64,000 nucleotides of DNA, taken from NCBI RefSeq assembly GCF_000963945.1, contig NZ_BAMW01000015.1, forward strand, positions 186,001-250,000, given 5' to 3'. Both the position numbers and the translations under genes were made by a program. Of this stretch, positions 42,835-51,931 are shown in pieces. The notes below the pieces were generated by a model, which did not search any database, was not told where the DNA came from, and saw nothing but the letters and a program-made list of their open reading frames with translations. Source of the stretch: Acetobacter indonesiensis (lineage in GTDB: Bacteria > Pseudomonadota > Alphaproteobacteria > Acetobacterales > Acetobacteraceae). How positions within the stretch are numbered: position 1 is the stretch's first letter; every line of letters begins with the position of its first letter.

Positions 42835-44193
42835 ATGGCTTCCGCGGCCGAACAGCTGGCTGCCAACTTTAATGTAGGCTCCTTGGCCAAGGCGACAGAA
42901 CTCAAGAAGCGCATTTGGTTCACACTGGGTGCACTGATTATTTATCGCCTCGGTACCTACATTCCTGTTCCTGGCGTAGATGCAACGGTGATGGGCCAGT
43001 TATTGGCACAGCATCAGGGTGGCATTCTGGGCATGTTCAACATGTTCACGGGTGGCGCGCTGGGGCGTATGACCGTTTTTGCCCTTAATATTATGCCTTA
43101 CATCTCTGCCTCTATTATCGTGCAGTTGATGTCTACGGCAGTTCCCTCTCTGGAAGCTTTGAAAAAAGAAGGCGAACAGGGGCGTAAAAAGCTTAATCAG
43201 TATACCCGCTACCTTACTGTTTTTATTGCGTTATTTCAGGCTTATGGCATTGCAGTCGGCCTTGAAAGTATGCATAGCGCAGCGGGTGCGGCGGTTGTAA
43301 ATCCTGGCGTTTTCTTCCTTGCGTCATGCGTAATCACTCTGGTCGGGGGCACCATGTTCCTGATGTGGCTGGGTGAACAGATTACGTCACGCGGCGTGGG
43401 TAACGGGATTTCGCTGATTATCTTTGCTGGTATTGTGGCGAACCTGCCTCATGCCCTCGCAAGTCTTTTTCAGCTTGGCTACACGGGTGCACTTTCTCCC
43501 TTCTTTGTTCTGGTGTTTCTGGTTCTTGCGGCCATTACCATCACGTTCATTGTCTTTATGGAGCAAGCGCAGCGCCGCGTTGTGATCCAATATCCGAAGC
43601 GTCAGATGGGGCAGAGAATGTTTGGTGGTGACTCCACCCATATGCCTCTGAAGGTTAATACGGCGGGTGTTATCCCACCTATTTTTGCGTCTTCCGTTTT
43701 GTTGATCCCGGTCACGATCTCCGGTTTCATGAACGGCAAATCCATGCCTGGATGGCTTTCCTTTTTGGGTGAGGAATTAGGGCAGGGACAGCCGCTCTAT
43801 ATGCTGTTTTATGCAGCCATGATTGTCTTCTTTTCGTATTTTTATGCGGCCGTTACGTTTAACCCCACGGAAACAGCGGACAATCTGAGAAAGCAGGGTG
43901 GCTTTATTCCCGGGATTCGTCCTGGTGCAGCTACGGCGACATATTTTGATCGTATTCTGACGCGTCTGACCACAATCGGCGCTGCTTATATGGTCTTGGT
44001 CTGTCTGCTGCCTCAGATCCTTATCAGCCGTTATAATGTGCCGTTCTATTTTGGTGGTACCAGCCTGATTATTATCGTCTCGGTGACGATTGATACGGTC
44101 ACGCAGGTGCAGTCTCACCTTGTTGCGCACCAGTATCAGGGGCTGATGCGTCGTTCGCGGGGTGGTAAAAAACAAAGGATCATCCGCAGATGA
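42835..44193 (+). CDS. secY: Protein translocase subunit SecY
   Basis: The 452-residue protein has ten membrane helices and forms the Sec protein-conducting channel with SecE and SecG. Visible family features include RIWFTLGALIIYRLGTYIPV in TM1, MPYISASIIVQLM in TM2, the cytoplasmic QAQRRVVIQYPKRQ loop and FNPTETADNLRKQGGFIPGI. It overlaps adk by 4 bp (ATGA). SecE is not encoded in this window. Confidence 0.98.
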   Translation: MASAAEQLAANFNVGSLAKATELKKRIWFTLGALIIYRLGTYIPVPGVDATVMGQLLAQHQGGILGMFNMFTGGALGRMTVFALNIMPYISASIIVQLMSTAVPSLEALKKEGEQGRKKLNQYTRYLTVFIALFQAYGIAVGLESMHSAAGAAVVNPGVFFLASCVITLVGGTMFLMWLGEQITSRGVGNGISLIIFAGIVANLPHALASLFQLGYTGALSPFFVLVFLVLAAITITFIVFMEQAQRRVVIQYPKRQMGQRMFGGDSTHMPLKVNTAGVIPPIFASSVLLIPVTISGFMNGKSMPGWLSFLGEELGQGQPLYMLFYAAMIVFFSYFYAAVTFNPTETADNLRKQGGFIPGIRPGAATATYFDRILTRLTTIGAAYMVLVCLLPQILISRYNVPFYFGGTSLIIIVSVTIDTVTQVQSHLVAHQYQGLMRRSRGGKKQRIIRR

Positions 44194-44840
44194 ACATTAT
44201 TTTTCTGGGACCGCCTGGTGCCGGGAAGGGAACGCAGTCCAAGCGTTTGGAAGAACGCTACGGACTGGTTCAGATTTCTACTGGCGATATGCTGCGGGCC
44301 GAAGTGGCGCGTGGGTCAGACGTCGGGAATCAAGCCAAAAGCCTGATGGATTCCGGTCGTCTGGTGCCGGATGAGCTGATTATCGCCATGCTGAAATCTC
44401 GTATTGAGCAGCCTGATTGTGCAAAGGGATTTATCCTGGATGGATTCCCGCGCACGACAGGGCAGGCTGAAGCCCTTGATACGATGCTGACAGCGGATAA
44501 GAAAAAAATCGACGTCGTTCTGTTTCTGGATGTGGACGAAGATATTCTGGCTGACAGAATATCTGGACGGTTCACCTGTGCCAAATGTGGTGCGACGTAT
44601 AACGAAGTTTCAAATCCGCCCAAGCAGGAAGGCGTTTGTGACGCATGTGGCAGCCACGAATTCAAACGTCGGGCTGATGACAAGCGTGAAACCGTTGTGG
44701 AACGGCTGAAAGAATACCGGAAGCTGACTGCCCCGATTCTGCCATTTTATGAAAAAACGGGCCGTCTTCATAAAATTAACGGCATGCTGTCGACCGCCGA
44801 AGTTACGGCGCAGATTGAAGCAGTTATGGCTGGACAGTGA
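44190..44840 (+). CDS. adk: Adenylate kinase
   Basis: The 216-residue enzyme interconverts ATP, ADP and AMP. The P-loop GPPGAGKGT is at residues 7-15, the NMP-binding region is STGDMLRAEV, and DGFPRT follows. The long LID contains a four-cysteine zinc site (Cys130, Cys133, Cys150 and Cys153), so it is the zinc-binding long form. The placement between secY and rpsM is the normal alphaproteobacterial arrangement. Confidence 0.98.
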   Translation: MNIIFLGPPGAGKGTQSKRLEERYGLVQISTGDMLRAEVARGSDVGNQAKSLMDSGRLVPDELIIAMLKSRIEQPDCAKGFILDGFPRTTGQAEALDTMLTADKKKIDVVLFLDVDEDILADRISGRFTCAKCGATYNEVSNPPKQEGVCDACGSHEFKRRADDKRETVVERLKEYRKLTAPILPFYEKTGRLHKINGMLSTAEVTAQIEAVMAGQ

Positions 44841-44842
44841 TC

Positions 44843-44867
44843 GATCACGAAAAAGTGATCTGTTTTC
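44843..44867 (+). terminator. Possible weak terminator after adk
   Basis: GATCAC-GAAAAA-GTGATC is a 6-bp stem followed by TGTTTTC, only a few nt after the adk stop and just before a promoter-like sequence. The stem is short, so termination would be partial. Confidence 0.35.
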
Positions 44868-44868
44868 G

Positions 44869-44895
44869 TTGACTTGTGCGGGTGGCCGGTATATT
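44869..44895 (+). promoter_or_regulatory. Candidate promoter for rpsM-rpsK-rpoA-rplQ
   Basis: TTGACT (44869-44874) and TATATT (44890-44895) are separated by 15 nt, shorter than usual. The segment TTGACTTGTGCGGGTGG resembles the sequence at the candidate rpsL promoter. It falls in the 140-nt gap after adk and would leave a leader of about 80 nt. Confidence 0.5.
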
Positions 44896-44980
44896 TCGCG
44901 GCCACTGAGTGAAATCTGCTTCCGGTGATGGAAGCTATGAGTGTCTGCCCATTCTGGGTAGAACGACAGGAGTGTAAGGC

Positions 44981-45358
44981 GTGGCACGTATTGCCGGCGT
45001 GAATGTCCCGACAAACAAACGGGTTGTTATCGGGCTTCAGTATATCTACGGGATTGGCGCAACCAAGGCTGACCAGATTTGTAAATCTGCTGGTATCCCT
45101 GAAGCGAAGCGCGTGAACGAACTGAGCGACGACGAAATCATGAAGCTGCGTGAGCTGATTGATACCCAGTATCGCGTTGAAGGCGATCTGCGTCGTGAAG
45201 TTGCGATGAACATCAAACGTCTGATGGATCTGGGCTGCTACCGCGGTCTGCGTCACCGTCGTGGCCTGCCTGTGCATGGTCAGCGGACGCATACCAACGC
45301 CCGTACCCGTAAGGGTAAGGCTGTTGCGATTGCTGGTAAGAAAAAAGCTACACGCTAA
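44981..45358 (+). CDS. rpsM: 30S ribosomal protein S13
   Basis: The 125-residue S13 contacts P-site tRNA and bridges the subunits. It starts with a GTG at 44981 ([20 protein letters not shown]), with CAGGAG about 9 nt upstream, and carries [20 protein letters not shown]. It heads the alpha operon in this organism. Confidence 0.98.
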   Translation: MARIAGVNVPTNKRVVIGLQYIYGIGATKADQICKSAGIPEAKRVNELSDDEIMKLRELIDTQYRVEGDLRREVAMNIKRLMDLGCYRGLRHRRGLPVHGQRTHTNARTRKGKAVAIAGKKKATR

Positions 45359-45425
45359 TCCGATTTGCTGAACAATTCCGGATGGCTTTAGCGGGCTTCT
45401 GGGCAGGGACTGAGGTAGAAAAACT

Positions 45426-45818
45426 ATGGCGAAAGCCGCAACACCGCGTATTCGTAAAAAAGAGCGCAAGAACATTATCTCTGGCGTGGCACACGTTCTG
45501 TCCACGTTTAACAACACCATGATCACCATTTCTGACGCTCAGGGGAATGCTATCTCCTGGTCTTCAGCTGGTGCTCAGGGGTTTAAGGGATCCCGTAAGT
45601 CTACGCCGTATGCGGCACAGGTCGCTGCTGAAGATGCTGGCCGCAAGGCACGCGAACACGGCATGGAAACGCTGGAAATCGAAGTTTCCGGTCCTGGGTC
45701 AGGTCGTGAAAGCGCGCTGCGTGCTCTGCAGGCAGTTGGCTTCTCCATTACCTCTATCCGTGACATGACACCGGTTCCGCACAACGGCTGCCGCCCGCGT
45801 AAGCGTCGTCGCGTCTAA
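45426..45818 (+). CDS. rpsK: 30S ribosomal protein S11
   Basis: The 130-residue S11 is part of the platform near the E site. It includes [20 protein letters not shown] and the C-terminal [18 protein letters not shown]. The gene follows rpsM after 67 nt. rpsD, present here in enterobacteria, is absent, as is usual in alphaproteobacteria. Confidence 0.98.
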   Translation: MAKAATPRIRKKERKNIISGVAHVLSTFNNTMITISDAQGNAISWSSAGAQGFKGSRKSTPYAAQVAAEDAGRKAREHGMETLEIEVSGPGSGRESALRALQAVGFSITSIRDMTPVPHNGCRPRKRRRV

Positions 45819-45830
45819 GGATTGAAAGTG

Positions 45831-45869
45831 TGCGGCTACACTCGTAGCCGCAGTCTTTCGGTTTGTTTG
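45831..45869 (+). terminator. Terminator-like hairpin between rpsK and rpoA
   Basis: TGCGGCTAC-ACTC-GTAGCCGCA is a 9-bp perfect stem with a 4-nt loop, followed by the T-rich GTCTTTCGGTTTGTTTG. It looks like an intrinsic terminator with an interrupted T-tract. As rpoA and rplQ follow with no obvious own promoter, attenuation is more likely than full termination. Confidence 0.55.
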
Positions 45870-45927
45870 TTAATGTTCAGAGAAATCGCTGCAGAGCAGT
45901 GGTTTTTCGTATTGAAAGGCCGGCACC

Positions 45928-46947
45928 TTGGTCCTTCAGAAAAACTGGCAATCTCTGATCAAGCCCGAAAAGCTTGAAGTCGAATCCGGAGTGGAGCCGA
46001 CACGTATTGCAACGGTTGTTGCTGAGCCGCTGGAACGTGGTTTCGGGATGACCCTGGGTAACGCCCTGCGCCGCGTACTTCTGTCTTCCCTTCAGGGAGC
46101 AGCCGTTACCGCAGTGCAGATCGACGGCGTTCTGCATGAATTCTCTTCTGTTGCAGGTGTGCGTGAAGATGTTACGGACATTGTTCTGAACATCAAACAG
46201 CTTGCGCTGCGTATGCATGGCGAAGGCCCGAAGCGCATGGTGCTGACGGCAACTGGTCCGGGTGAAGTTCGCGCAGGCCAGATCCAGACAGGTCATGACA
46301 TTGAAATCATGAACCCAGATCTGGTTATCTGCACACTGGATGACGGTGTGAAGCTGGGCATGGAATTTGTGGTGGGTATGGGCAAAGGCTACGTAGCTGC
46401 TGCTGCTAACCGCCCAGAAGATGCACCGATCGGCCTTATTCCGGTTGATGCCATCTATTCTCCGGTAAAGCGCGTATCATACAAGGTAGAGCCAACCCGT
46501 GTGGGTCAGGTGACCGATTATGATAAGCTGCTGCTGACGGTTGAAACCAATGGCGCGATCACGCCGGAAGATGCAGTTGCACTGGCTGCACGAATCCTGC
46601 AGGATCAGCTACAGCTATTCATCAACTTTGATGAACCTCGCCCTGTTCAGGCTGAAGAACCGCAGGATGACCTGCCCTTCAACCGTAACCTGTTGCGTAA
46701 GGTTGATGAGCTTGAATTGTCCGTTCGTAGTGCAAACTGCCTGAAGAACGACAATATCATCTATATTGGGGACCTGGTCCAGAAGAGCGAGCAGGAAATG
46801 CTGCGGACTCCGAACTTTGGCCGTAAGTCTCTGAATGAGATCAAGGAAGTCCTGACCTCCATGGGGCTTTCTCTCGGTATGAATGTGCCGGCGTGGCCGC
46901 CGGAAAATATTGAAGATCTGGCTAAACGGCTTGATGAGCCGTTCTAA
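45928..46947 (+). CDS. rpoA: DNA-directed RNA polymerase alpha subunit
   Basis: The 339-residue alpha subunit has an N-terminal assembly domain ([20 protein letters not shown]) and a C-terminal domain for DNA and activator binding ([33 protein letters not shown]). Both are joined by an acidic linker. The start is a TTG at 45928 followed by [18 protein letters not shown], the typical alphaproteobacterial beginning. Use of TTG may lower its translation relative to rpsK. Confidence 0.97.
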   Translation: MVLQKNWQSLIKPEKLEVESGVEPTRIATVVAEPLERGFGMTLGNALRRVLLSSLQGAAVTAVQIDGVLHEFSSVAGVREDVTDIVLNIKQLALRMHGEGPKRMVLTATGPGEVRAGQIQTGHDIEIMNPDLVICTLDDGVKLGMEFVVGMGKGYVAAAANRPEDAPIGLIPVDAIYSPVKRVSYKVEPTRVGQVTDYDKLLLTVETNGAITPEDAVALAARILQDQLQLFINFDEPRPVQAEEPQDDLPFNRNLLRKVDELELSVRSANCLKNDNIIYIGDLVQKSEQEMLRTPNFGRKSLNEIKEVLTSMGLSLGMNVPAWPPENIEDLAKRLDEPF

Positions 46948-46974
46948 GCCCTCTTCTTGACTAGGAACTGAACT

Positions 46975-47400
46975 ATGCGTCACCGTATTGCCGGCCGTAA
47001 GCTCGGCGTTACCTCTTCCCACCGCGCTGCCATGTTCCGTAACATGGCTGTTGCACTGCTCAAGCACGAGCAGATCACCACCACGCTGCCGAAGGCTAAA
47101 GAACTTCGTCCGGTTGTGGAAAAGCTGATCACGCTGGGCAAGCGTGGTGATCTGCACGCTCGTCGTCAGGCATTCTCTCTGCTGCGTGACGATGTGATCG
47201 TGAAGAAGCTGTTTTCTGCCATTGCAGAACGTTACAAAGGCCGCACGGGTGGTTATGCCCGCGTTATGCGCGCTGGCATGCGTTATGGTGATGCAGCAGA
47301 CATGGCTGTGATTGAACTGGTTGATCGCGACGTAAGCGCGAAGGGCCAGGACAGCGGTCCCCGTCCGGAAGTGACGGAAGAGCACGATCTGGCAGCTTAA
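46975..47400 (+). CDS. rplQ: 50S ribosomal protein L17
   Basis: The 141-residue L17 starts [20 protein letters not shown] and carries [20 protein letters not shown], with a short acidic C-terminal tail. It lies next to the tunnel exit. It is the final gene of the ribosomal block, 27 nt after rpoA, and a terminator follows. Confidence 0.98.
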   Translation: MRHRIAGRKLGVTSSHRAAMFRNMAVALLKHEQITTTLPKAKELRPVVEKLITLGKRGDLHARRQAFSLLRDDVIVKKLFSAIAERYKGRTGGYARVMRAGMRYGDAADMAVIELVDRDVSAKGQDSGPRPEVTEEHDLAA

Positions 47401-47420
47401 GTTAAAGCTGACGGTTTTGT

Positions 47421-47451
47421 AGGGGGCCGGAGACGGCTCCCTTTGCCTTTT
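47421..47451 (+). terminator. Intrinsic terminator after rplQ
   Basis: GGGGGCCG-GAGA-CGGCTCCC, extended by an outer A-T pair, forms a 9-bp stem with one G-T pair and a tetraloop, followed by CTTTGCCTTTT. It ends the ribosomal superoperon. Confidence 0.8.
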
Positions 47452-47530
47452 CAGGCATGTCATTCACCCCTGTGAATGATTGAGACAACATTGGATGTCG
47501 AGTTTGGCTCCGTCCCGTGTTGTGTGGGTG

Positions 47531-47546
47531 AGGTCTTTTAAGACCT
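47531..47546. promoter_or_regulatory. Inverted repeat upstream of the polyol-type MFS gene
   Basis: AGGTCTT-TT-AAGACCT is a perfect 7-bp repeat with a 2-nt centre, about 150 nt before the MFS start. It is short and could be an operator or an RNA hairpin. The surrounding gap 47401-47699 otherwise holds only the rplQ terminator. Confidence 0.3.
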
Positions 47547-47699
47547 GTCTAATCTGCCTTCTGGTAGTGCCCCAAACAAAAATCTTTTTCTGACGGACCG
47601 GGTGAGCACTCCCGCCATGGTTCGTGATGATGAGCCCAAAGCCCGCGCAATGAGGCGTAGGATATATGTGCCGTCATCGCATGTAAGGAGAGCATGTAG

Positions 47700-49028
47700 A
47701 TGCAGACAGCAACTCAGCAGGAATCGCAGAATCTTTTAGACCGAATAGGTATTCCACGTCCTTTGGTTTGGGGCTTTGTCGGCCTTTTGCTTTTCATGAT
47801 CGGGGACGGGGTGGAAGCCGGATATCTGGCACCGTTTCTTGAAAGCCAAGGACAATCCTCAACTCGCGTTGCGCTGCTGTTTACTGTCTATGGCGTTGCT
47901 GTTTCAATTTCATCATGGCTTTCTGGCCCACTGTCAGACATGTGGGGCCCTAAAAAGGTCATGTGGCTAGGGCTGTGGATCTGGGGTGTTTTTGAAATCC
48001 TGTTTCTTGTGCTTGGCCTCCAGCCGAATAACTACAAGATGATGATGCTGGCCTATACGGCCCGTGGTCTTGGGTATCCGCTTTTTGCTTACGGCTTTCT
48101 GGTCTGGATTGCGGCGGCTACACCTGCGCGGCAGCTTGGGTCTGCTGCCGGGTGGTTCTGGTTTGCGTTCTCGGGCGGGCTGCCCACTCTTGGCTCGCTA
48201 TTTGCCAGCTTTGCTATCCCACGTATTGGGGAAATGGGCACATTCTGGTCGTCTCTGGCTCTGGTGATGGTCGGGGGCTTTGTTGCCCTCCTGTTTACGC
48301 GTGAACCCAAAGGGTCGCAGCGTCTCAGTGCGCCGGACGTCACACTGCGTCAGGCCATGTTTGGGTCCATCAGCATTATCTGGCGTGAACCAAAGACAAT
48401 GATTGCGGGCATCGTCCGTACCATCAATACGTCTTCAGAATACGCCTTTCTGGTCATTATGCCTGGTGTGTTTACAAAACTGGTGGGCTTCTCGCTGGAA
48501 CAGTGGTTGCAACTGCTTTCCATCGTTTTCCTTAGCAACATCATTTTCAATCTACTGTCTGGTATTTTGGCTGACCGTCTTGGCCCGCGGACAGTTGTTG
48601 CTGTTGGTGGCGGTTTAGGGGCTGCTATATCTGTGCCTCTTTTTTATTATGTGCCGCTATCTATGCCGCATAACTTCCCAATCGCAGCGGCCATGGGTGT
48701 ATTGTATGGCGCTTCTCTGGCAGCCTTTGTGCCCCTGTCAGGCTTGATGCCACAGGTATGCCCGAAAGAAAAAGCGGCTGCACTTTCCATTCTTGGGCTT
48801 GGCGCGGGTGCCAGCACATGGGTTGGCCCGGCAATCGTGACATGGTTTGAAGCCTGGCATGGTGTGGAAGGAGTTATCTGGATTTTCAGCGGTCTATACG
48901 TGGTGTCTGCGCTGCTGACGGTTCTGATCACTGTCTCGCCTGAAGCAAAAGCCTATATCCGGCAAACGGAACGCGCTGAATCTCAGTTGGAGAAAGAAGC
49001 CGCCATGCATGCAGTCGGGAACCAGTAA
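47700..49028 (+). CDS. MFS transporter, polyol permease type (RbtT/DalT/CsbX-like)
   Basis: The 442-residue permease has about 12 membrane helices. Its start (IPRPLVWGFVGLLLFMIGDG, then VEAGYLAPFL) strongly resembles the ribitol/arabitol transporters RbtT and DalT and B. subtilis CsbX. Those proteins import pentitols with protons. The substrate here is inferred, and no polyol dehydrogenase or sugar kinase gene lies next to it. AAGGAG is 9 nt before the ATG. It is monocistronic, with a terminator on each side. Confidence 0.85.
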   Translation: MQTATQQESQNLLDRIGIPRPLVWGFVGLLLFMIGDGVEAGYLAPFLESQGQSSTRVALLFTVYGVAVSISSWLSGPLSDMWGPKKVMWLGLWIWGVFEILFLVLGLQPNNYKMMMLAYTARGLGYPLFAYGFLVWIAAATPARQLGSAAGWFWFAFSGGLPTLGSLFASFAIPRIGEMGTFWSSLALVMVGGFVALLFTREPKGSQRLSAPDVTLRQAMFGSISIIWREPKTMIAGIVRTINTSSEYAFLVIMPGVFTKLVGFSLEQWLQLLSIVFLSNIIFNLLSGILADRLGPRTVVAVGGGLGAAISVPLFYYVPLSMPHNFPIAAAMGVLYGASLAAFVPLSGLMPQVCPKEKAAALSILGLGAGASTWVGPAIVTWFEAWHGVEGVIWIFSGLYVVSALLTVLITVSPEAKAYIRQTERAESQLEKEAAMHAVGNQ

Positions 49029-49068
49029 GTTTTACGCTACTTTTTCGGCTGACATAGCATACGAGAAG

Positions 49069-49106
49069 AACGCGCAAGGTTGTCTCAGCCTTGCGCGTTT
49101 TTTGTT
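49069..49106 (+). terminator. Intrinsic terminator after the polyol-type MFS gene
   Basis: AACGCGCAAGG pairs with CCTTGCGCGTT around a 9-nt loop, followed by TTTTTGTTTG. It is a long, strong stem with a clear T-tract. Confidence 0.88.
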
Positions 49107-49164
49107 TGATTTACTCGGTCTCTATCGGGGTAAATGCTCATAATGCCCAGTCTGCTTTGTAATA

Positions 49165-49195
49165 TTGACACGGACCGGAATTTTAACACTATGCT
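49165..49195 (+). promoter_or_regulatory. Candidate promoter for the ABC importer operon
   Basis: A consensus -35 TTGACA (49165-49170) is followed by possible -10 elements ACTATG (17-nt spacer) or TATGCT (19-nt spacer). The predicted start of transcription, near 49202, leaves a leader of about 30 nt before the ATG at 49234. Confidence 0.5.
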
Positions 49196-49233
49196 ATTTG
49201 AGTATTAAAAATATCTCTCTAGCTGGGGCCGAA

Positions 49234-50274
49234 ATGCGACGCTTTTTTTCAAAGCTTTTTCTGTTGGGTGCCGTTGCGTTCGCTGCGGTCACATTACCCG
49301 CACACGCGGGAACCCCCGTAAGGGTGGGTTATATTCCGGTGCTTGGGTCTTCAGCCCTGTTCGTTGTGGATGGCGAAGGCTGGGCTAAAGAGGCAGGGCT
49401 TGACCTGCAACTGGTCCGGTTTACCTCTGGCCCACAGGCTATTCAGGCGCTGGTTTCCGGGCGGATTGACGCATATGTGGCGGGCGTTCTTCCCCTGTTG
49501 CAGGCGCGTGCGCATGGTTCTGATGTGAAAGTGGTTACGGCCGCTTCTGTTGAGGAGCTGGAAGTTGTGACACGCGGCGCGCTGGCCGCAGAATTACCGA
49601 AGGGACAGGAAGGCGGTTTCTCGGCTGACGCTGTGAAGGGCTTTTTTGCAGACTACAAGAAAACGCAGTCTCATCTGCCTCGGCTTGCTGCGCAGCCAGC
49701 CGGATCGGTTCCCGACAGCCTGCTTCGCTACTGGCTCCAGAAGAAAGTCGGTCTTGCAGCCGTTGCAGACTCTGTCAGCATTGTGGGGGTCGATATTGAT
49801 GCCGCCCAGCAGGCCTTTCTTGCCGGGGCTGTCGATGCCGCCGTTTTGCGTGAGCCAGCATTGACTGTCGTGCGGGCGCGTGTGCCAGAAGCCCGTACAC
49901 TCGCTACGGGTCATGATCTGTTGCCCGACCAGCCGGGGTCCGTATTGGCGATTGTAAAGCCGGAAGCGCCTGAACATCAGGCTTGGGCAAAGCCTTTGGC
50001 TGGCCTGTTTGTCAGGGCGACAACCTTGCTGGCCAATCATCCTGATGAAGCAGCGCCTTTTGTCACCAAAGCCTTGGGTGGTGGTATTCTGAATGAAGAC
50101 GTCATGAAGAAAGCGCTGGAGCGTTCAGCATCGCGTTTTGTCAGCGACCCGACCCGTATTGTCGAGGGCGTGAAGCAGTTGCAGGACTTTGAGGTCGAGC
50201 AGGGCTTGCTCCGTAAGGCACAACCGGTTGATGATCTGTTCGACTTGGATTTGTGGCGGCAACTGAAACAGTAA
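49234..50274 (+). CDS. ABC transporter substrate-binding protein, nitrate/sulfonate/taurine type
   Basis: The 346-residue periplasmic binding protein has a signal peptide (MRRFFSKLFLLGAVAFAAV, cut near AHA at about residue 26). The fold start RVGYIPVLGSSALFVVDGEG and LVRFTSGPQAIQALVSGRID is typical of the SsuA/TauA/NrtA group. It would capture a small organic or inorganic anion for the permease and ATPase that follow. No sulfonatase, taurine dioxygenase or nitrate reductase gene is nearby, so the ligand is open. The ATG at 49234 is chosen because an in-frame TTG at 49165 lies in the candidate promoter. The stop overlaps the permease ATG by 1 nt. Confidence 0.88.
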   Translation: MRRFFSKLFLLGAVAFAAVTLPAHAGTPVRVGYIPVLGSSALFVVDGEGWAKEAGLDLQLVRFTSGPQAIQALVSGRIDAYVAGVLPLLQARAHGSDVKVVTAASVEELEVVTRGALAAELPKGQEGGFSADAVKGFFADYKKTQSHLPRLAAQPAGSVPDSLLRYWLQKKVGLAAVADSVSIVGVDIDAAQQAFLAGAVDAAVLREPALTVVRARVPEARTLATGHDLLPDQPGSVLAIVKPEAPEHQAWAKPLAGLFVRATTLLANHPDEAAPFVTKALGGGILNEDVMKKALERSASRFVSDPTRIVEGVKQLQDFEVEQGLLRKAQPVDDLFDLDLWRQLKQ

Positions 50275-51035
50275 TGCAGACTTTGACAAAGCGTACCCGG
50301 CTGCTTCTTTCAGCAGTCGGGCTGGTGATTTTTTTCGGTGCATGGGAAGCCTCGGTTCAGTCGGGGCTTTTGCCGTCTGGTATGGTGCCGGCGCCAAGCT
50401 CTTTGTGGCAGGCATGGCGGGACGAAGTGCATGGTGGCTTCTGGCAGCAATCCATTCTCGATAGCCTAAGCCACTATTGTCTGGGCCTACTGGTTGGGTC
50501 TGTTCTTGGTGCTCTGCTCGGGCTTCTTTGCGGTATGGTGGCTGTTGTGGACGGCCTGCTGGAAGGCGTTGTCAGGCTTCTTCGCCCCGTGCCCGGTCTG
50601 GCTTGGGTGCCGTTTGCCATTTTGTGGTTTGGCCTGAATACGGCGGGCGCAACCTTTGTCATTGCTATTTCCGTTTTCTGGATCAATTTCTACGCCGCTT
50701 ATGCTGCGGTCCGGGGCGTTGACCCTGAATTTTACGAACTGGCTGCTGCGTTTGGCCATGGCGGATTTTGGGGGCGGTTGTTCAAAGTAGTGCTTCCAGC
50801 GTCGGCTCCGGGCCTGATGGCAGGGTTGAGAACTGGCTTGGGGCAGGGGTGGATGTCTGTCGTGGCGGCTGAACTGTTTGGCGTGCCCGGTATTGGCGCA
50901 CGCATGATGCAGGCTTCCAGTCTGTTGGCGACGGATGTGGTCGTGGTTTACATGCTGACAATGGCGCTACTGTACGCGCTGACAGACTTCCTGTTTGGAT
51001 TTGTGAGAACCTATATTCTGCGGTGGCAGCCATGA
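50274..51035 (+). CDS. ABC transporter permease (SsuC/TauC family)
   Basis: The 253-residue permease has about six membrane helices and the BPD-type inner membrane component signature. The EAA-like loop reads YELAAAFGHGGFWGRLFKVV, followed by LPASAPGLMAGLRTGLGQGW. The start ATG overlaps the stop of the binding protein (TAATG) and the end overlaps the ATPase start (ATGA), so the three products are made together. Confidence 0.93.
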   Translation: MQTLTKRTRLLLSAVGLVIFFGAWEASVQSGLLPSGMVPAPSSLWQAWRDEVHGGFWQQSILDSLSHYCLGLLVGSVLGALLGLLCGMVAVVDGLLEGVVRLLRPVPGLAWVPFAILWFGLNTAGATFVIAISVFWINFYAAYAAVRGVDPEFYELAAAFGHGGFWGRLFKVVLPASAPGLMAGLRTGLGQGWMSVVAAELFGVPGIGARMMQASSLLATDVVVVYMLTMALLYALTDFLFGFVRTYILRWQP

Positions 51036-51847
51036 GTGATGATGCAGTGGCCTGCCTTGACGATGTTGGCCTGTCCCACGACGGTGGCCAGAGTTTTATT
51101 TTACGGAATGTCAGTCTGTCTTTGCAAAAAGGCGAGTTCGTAGCGCTACTTGGTCCGTCCGGTGTCGGTAAATCGACCTTGTTGCGTGTTTTTATGGGCC
51201 TAAGTAATCCGACAGAAGGCACTGTGACACAAGCCAGTGAAAGTGCGGCCGGAGCCAAAGCCGGACAGCGTGAAGCAGGTAAGCGCCGTGCACAGGCAAT
51301 GGTGTTTCAAGATGCCCGGTTGATGCCGTGGCGTAGCGTGTTGCGTAATGTGATGTTTGGGCTTGAAGGACTGGCGTTGTCCCGGCAGGAAAAACATGAT
51401 CGGGCCATGGCAGCACTGCGGCTGGTAGGCTTGGAGGAAGCTGCTGACAGGTGGCCGCGTCGGCTTTCCGGTGGGCAGCGCCAGCGTGTGGGCGTTGCCC
51501 GTGCGTTGACAGTTGATCCGGATTTATTACTGATGGATGAACCCTTTGGGGCGCTTGACCCCATTACGCGCAGCAGCCTTCAGGATGAACTGCTTAAGAT
51601 ATGGCAGCAGACGCACAAAACGGTTCTGTTTGTAACGCATGATATTGAAGAAGCCCTAAAGCTGGCGACCCGTATTGTTGTGCTGGCCGGTGCACCGGCA
51701 GGCATCACGGGCGAACTGTTGGTGGGCGAGGGGCAGAAAGATCCCCAATCACCTGCATTCAAAATGTATGCCACGCGTCTGCGCGCCATGATTGCCGGAG
51801 AACCTGATCCGGGTGGCGCGGCTTATTGGCACTCGGCTGAAATATAA
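51032..51847 (+). CDS. ABC transporter ATP-binding protein (SsuB/TauB family)
   Basis: The 271-residue ATPase has Walker A GPSGVGKST (residues 41-49), a Q-loop MVFQDARLMPWRS, the signature LSGGQRQRVGVARAL, Walker B LLLMDEPFGALD and the H-loop VTHDIEEAL. The Q-loop form ARLMPW is typical of nitrate/sulfonate/taurine importers. A segment rich in Ala/Lys/Arg after Walker A (about 68-88) is longer than in SsuB. It starts within the permease stop and is the last gene of this operon. Confidence 0.93.
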   Translation: MSDDAVACLDDVGLSHDGGQSFILRNVSLSLQKGEFVALLGPSGVGKSTLLRVFMGLSNPTEGTVTQASESAAGAKAGQREAGKRRAQAMVFQDARLMPWRSVLRNVMFGLEGLALSRQEKHDRAMAALRLVGLEEAADRWPRRLSGGQRQRVGVARALTVDPDLLLMDEPFGALDPITRSSLQDELLKIWQQTHKTVLFVTHDIEEALKLATRIVVLAGAPAGITGELLVGEGQKDPQSPAFKMYATRLRAMIAGEPDPGGAAYWHSAEI

Positions 51848-51931
51848 GATTTTTCGGAAAGAAATTTGGCTTGCCAATGCATCTCTGTGCATGCGAACGC
51901 GTTAGCAGAGATTATTGGAAGGAGTCATGTG

